A stretch of DNA of 23,789 bases from Larix sibirica (taxonomy: Eukaryota; Streptophyta; Pinopsida; Pinales; Pinaceae). Position numbers and translations under genes: made by a program. The DNA lies in contig NWUY0300065828.1 of the NCBI GenBank assembly GCA_004151065.3, forward strand, positions 7,572 to 31,360, in the 5' to 3' direction. Shown here one piece after another: positions 20,945 to 23,789 of this stretch; within the stretch, counting starts at the first letter, position 1, and each line of letters begins with the position of its first letter. The notes beneath the pieces were generated by a model that was not told where the DNA came from, did not search any database, and saw only the letters and a list, made by a program, of their open reading frames with translations.

Positions 20945-21660
20945 TGCTATGTAATTTGTTCTTTCCTCCAACCTAAGTTTATGGGTGGGTTTTGGAACCA
21001 TTGGTTCATTGGTAACCTCACCTTGTCAGAAGAAGGAATTCAAACATTGAAGCGAGATGACCACCAATTAAATTTTGTCCACTTTGGGTCCCCAAATCTG
21101 AGTTATATGGACAATTATAATGGATGTGGTTCCATTGTTGTTAGCTTGGAATCCTACCCAAACCTATTTATAGATGATCATTCTAGGATTGGTCTATCAT
21201 GGGATCATGGAGATAATTGTGCTATTGTGGATATTGGCTCATTGTGCTTAAGTGAAAACGGTGTCTGTCGACACCACCGCTCTCTTGGAAACTCTATTGT
21301 CACTTATGTTGTTTTCTTCCTTGAGCTCTCCTCCTTATGAATATTTGCAAGAGGGTCTAAGTTTTACATAATTTATGAGCTCTAACAATCATTTCCCTAC
21401 TCATGAAAAATGAAGCTTTATGAGAAAATACATCCTTTATGTTATCTTTAGTCTACTCATCATCTTCCATGGAGACTGTCTATATCATGATTTTCAAGAG
21501 TGACCCAACTATTATATTTTTAACAATCTTAGGTCTGCCAGGTTTCCCTTCTCAATAAAGGAAACGTTTCATTGTCTATCATCAAGAATAAGTGGTAGGG
21601 AAAGGATGTCTGCAATATGGAATTGTAGATCAACAACGAGTAGTATTTATGTAGGAGAAT
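20945..21660 (+). mobile_element. 3' LTR with blocks B' and A'
   Basis: Starts with TG after the polypurine tract. It then runs through a 46-bp unique segment, block B' (20991-21267), a 49-bp middle (21268-21316) that contains GTCGACAC and has no counterpart at the left, and block A' (21317-21660) with AATAAA at 21554-21559. The exact 3' end is uncertain; a CA candidate lies a few bases beyond 21660 in a CTCCACA word. A 164-codon open frame at 20846-21340 crosses the polypurine tract and LTR start and is therefore not a gene. Confidence 0.6.
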
Positions 21661-22250
21661 TAGTTGCCTACTCCACATCCTTTGATACACGAACATGTTT
21701 ACATTTTAAAGTGTATTTGTGATCAACTTTCTTACCACCCTTGTTGATATGGAATGTTTTGCAAACTAGTGCCTTATCCATTGGGCATTATGTCTACGTT
21801 ATCAAAGGAAGTATAAATTGGATATCCTCATGCATCCAAATTCTTTGGTTGATTGGTGGAGATGTAGTTTCGAATAAGTGCAATTGAACTCCACTTCCTT
21901 TTGCTATGTAAACAGAAGTTATAAAATCAGTGCCAAATTCAAGACAATGATCGCCTAAGTGTTCTACACTAACTATGTGTTACATTTTCAAAAAGGTAAT
22001 CCACTCAATGCCATAGGGCACAATCCTTCATTGGAGATTTCATCAACATTATGTTCTATATTTCTCAAGAATGCAGTGTCTTAGACAATAGATACATACA
22101 AAAGACATTCATGGGGTGAGGTTATGCCAAAATGATAATAAAATGGTAGAAAAATAACTTAGCAATACCAATGCTCATATGCACTACTCTTAAAATTTGA
22201 TGAGAGGGATCTTCGTGTCTATTCCAATCCTTAATCTTTATTAAAGAACA
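21661..22250. other. Gene-free stretch right of the element
   Basis: No gene, repeat or copy of the left flank was recognised. Confidence 0.35.
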
Positions 22251-22254
22251 CTCA

Positions 22255-22395
22255 TACTTGGGGAGGCAGGTGCGGAGGTGGGGGGGGCTCATCTATGACC
22301 TTGGTGGGAATGTGTTAAAAACCTTTTCCTGGGATAGGATGCAAGACCAACAATCAAGAATAATAGTTAGCACTCCTCCAAGGAGCAGAGATCAT
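22255..22395 (+). pseudogene. RNase H-like fragment with poly-G frameshift
   Basis: The frame from 22258 reads WGGLIYDLGGNVLKTFSW, which resembles the first strands of the RNase H domain at the end of plant LINE or similar elements (family form G-A-G-G, then I-x-D, then G-N, then F-S-W). The residues expected just before it (G-x-A-G-A) appear in the neighbouring frame, with an 8-G run at 22280-22287 between them, so a slip there probably caused the frame change. No reverse transcriptase is seen upstream, and the part after TFSW no longer matches. The catalytic residues cannot be checked fully. The match is from memory of the family, without a search. Confidence 0.4.
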
Positions 22396-22655
22396 TGTGT
22401 CCTCAAGTATAATGAATGTCCATATTTTTTGAGACTCCCAAATTGTCATTTGCAAAATGCAAATTACATGAAAAGATAGGATTCAAAATTAGGGTTCTTA
22501 CAAAGGAGAATATTGAGTGTTCTTTAAATCCCCAACTCTACATCTCTTTTCCATATAAAGCAAAATAACAATGATGAGGCAAATTATTTGGAAAATTAAG
22601 GCACTAGATTAGAGAAAGGTGTGATCATGTTTCACTAGAACCTGCCACAAAGGAA

Positions 22656-23099
22656 ATGACTTCCATGTTTATAAGCGATAAAAAGGTTGAGGTGGGAATG
22701 CAAATTGGAAGGAAGATTAGAAAGGGGCTCCTTGGCATATATATCTTACCATCGAATCTCAATCACAGTCCAATAGGTGGCGAATGGTTAGGTAAGGATG
22801 GGAACATGGCCCAAGACGGTCATCCCCAAAGTGGTAGGGTCTTAATTATCCTCCCATGCAAACTTGATTTATATCCCCCATTTTAGATGTCTTGCACACA
22901 AGTAATTAAGTCATTTTTGGAAAGGAGGACAATGGACGAGACTTATGTTAATAATTATGATGGGAATTTCCTAATTACTCCTTCTGAGACTATGGAGAAT
23001 CGATATGCATCTGATATGAAGGAGGAGCTATCTAAGCTTGGACCATTTTGGCATGAATGGTCTAAGACATGCAAGGAGGAATCGTCTTCCTTATTCTGA
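22656..23099 (+). pseudogene. Unidentified broken open frame
   Basis: One frame is open from ATG at 22656 to TAG at 22884-22886 and then from ATG at 22887 to TGA at 23097-23099, giving 147 codons with a single stop. The second half (MDETYVNNYDGNFLITPSE, YASDMKEELSKLGPFWHEW) has varied, protein-like composition. The first half is weaker (GNMAQDGHPQSGRVLIILP). No domain was recognised. It may be part of the same decayed element as the RNase H fragment to the left, or a different broken gene. Confidence 0.3.
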
Positions 23100-23355
23100 A
23101 AGAGCATAACCTCTGCTCTCTTTTTGGTGATATTAGTTTGAATGTGAACTTTCCTTAAGGAAACGAGGTATGTTGGCACAACTCTACTAAAAGTGCAAGT
23201 GGGGTGCTTTCTATTGTTGGGAATTATGTTGGCATTAATTCGAGTTTGTGGTCACCCTCCCTTCGGTCAGGGAATTCTAAGGAGGGGGGAATTAATTGCT
23301 CTTGGTCTATCAGGGAAGTTGCTTCTCTTATGTTCATCCAGTCTATTTAGTAAAT

Positions 23356-23548
23356 GTCATCTTGGAGGGAATTTTTTAGCAGTATGAGGATTGATTTGAT
23401 ATATTTTAAACACATTGCAGGTTTTCCATGATCGCATAAGAGGAATGTTGGATTGTCATGTACCCTCTTCATCAATCCATCCAACATTGAAGGGGCATGA
23501 ACTAGATCTTGTGGCCTCGAGAACTCGCCTCGAATCCATGTTCCAACT
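23356..23548 (-). pseudogene. Possible minus-strand coding fragment
   Basis: On the minus strand a frame of about 64 codons without an ATG start lies between stops. It contains TWIRGEFSRPQDLVHAPSML and KRVHDNPTFLLCDHGKPAMC, a varied composition not expected of AT-rich chance sequence. No family recognised. The plus-strand frame in this area (23193-23387, Leu- and Gly-rich) competes with it over part of its length, and both cannot be real. Confidence 0.2.
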
Positions 23549-23789
23549 CATGATGTTATTCTCTTAGTGATCTTGAATGATAATGGAATGAAATTATCAA
23601 AAATTTAACACTAACCACACACATCTAATATGAAAATACAAGCATAAACATGACAGGCATCAAATAAAACAATTCAGATTCAAATATATGAGAGTAATTA
23701 TCTTTATTCAACGTAGATCCAAGCAACTGGTTGTGTAAGAGCGATTTTCCACCCAACCATAGGCACTCTGTCCAACATATACTCTTTCT

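Larger units (their letters stand above)
17815..21660 (+). mobile_element. Decayed LTR-type element with coiled-coil and G-patch region
   Basis: The order is block A (17815-18154), block B (18154-18429), a leader, a broken coding region (18744-20194), a GTCGACTGA-rich 3' region, a polypurine tract (20935-20944), then the 3' LTR with block B' (20991-21267) and block A' (21317-21660). No reverse transcriptase, integrase or protease signature was seen, so the element would be non-autonomous, depending on an unknown partner. It is oriented to the right, as the polypurine tract shows. The ends differ from a standard pair, because at the left A precedes B while at the right B' precedes A'. The primer-binding site was not recognised after block B. 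Element membership and boundaries are inferred; the repeated blocks are seen directly. Confidence 0.6.

Noticed and set aside
20846-21340. 164-codon open frame, the longest in the window
   Set aside because: It crosses the polypurine tract and the LTR start and block B', so it is a read-through of repeat DNA; the left copy of block B has stops in the same frame.
1-23789. CRISPR arrays, bacterial operons, rRNA or tRNA genes
   Set aside because: No regularly spaced identical repeats, no ribosome-binding-site-led gene series and no tRNA T-loop or rRNA core words were recognised; the sequence is eukaryotic in character.

Overview
The window looks like nuclear DNA from a plant with a large, repeat-rich genome. 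It is AT-rich, has no bacterial operon structure, and holds LTR-retrotransposon remnants of plant type (a Copia-style LTR end at position 1-135, a polypurine tract followed by TG at 20935-20946). A decayed gene on the minus strand still shows plant-like introns. A gymnosperm or other giant-genome plant is plausible, but nothing seen fixes the taxon. No intact protein-coding gene was found. Nearly all open frames are short and without family signal.

Left part (1-7000): a truncated Copia-like LTR end, a perfect 16-bp stem inverted repeat at 1005-1051, then gene-free DNA. This contains several old tandem duplications with quite different unit lengths (about 27, 40, 50, 98, 135 and 204 bp).

Middle (7206-8534, minus strand): the most gene-like feature. 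It is a split, spliced pseudogene whose three recognisable exons keep long reading frames, splice sites and a 115-bp intron. The third exon carries a C-x2-C-x10-C-x2-C zinc ribbon followed by an OB-fold-like strand pattern. The protein looks like a single-stranded-DNA-binding protein of the RPA70/POT1/CTC1 type, but the exact family is unresolved. Stops and one frameshift show that it is dead.

Centre (9000-17800): mostly gene-free. It has two long inverted repeats and a 22-bp perfect palindrome near 10.0-10.5 kb, a short Lys/Glu-rich open frame at 10952-11176, a degenerate minisatellite field at 12893-13500 containing two identical 43-bp units, and smaller duplications near 13.9 and 14.8 kb.

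Right part (17815-21660): a decayed, apparently non-autonomous LTR element. Its broken coding region gives a coiled-coil protein, then a G-patch motif, then a conserved-looking tail. GTCGACTGA-like motifs recur in the leader and more densely in the 3' region. A polypurine tract and a TG start mark a 3' LTR. The terminal blocks are arranged A-B at the left and B-A at the right, a permuted layout that an ordinary LTR pair does not explain. Further right (22258-23550) are a probable RNase H fragment with an 8-G frameshift and unidentified broken open frames.
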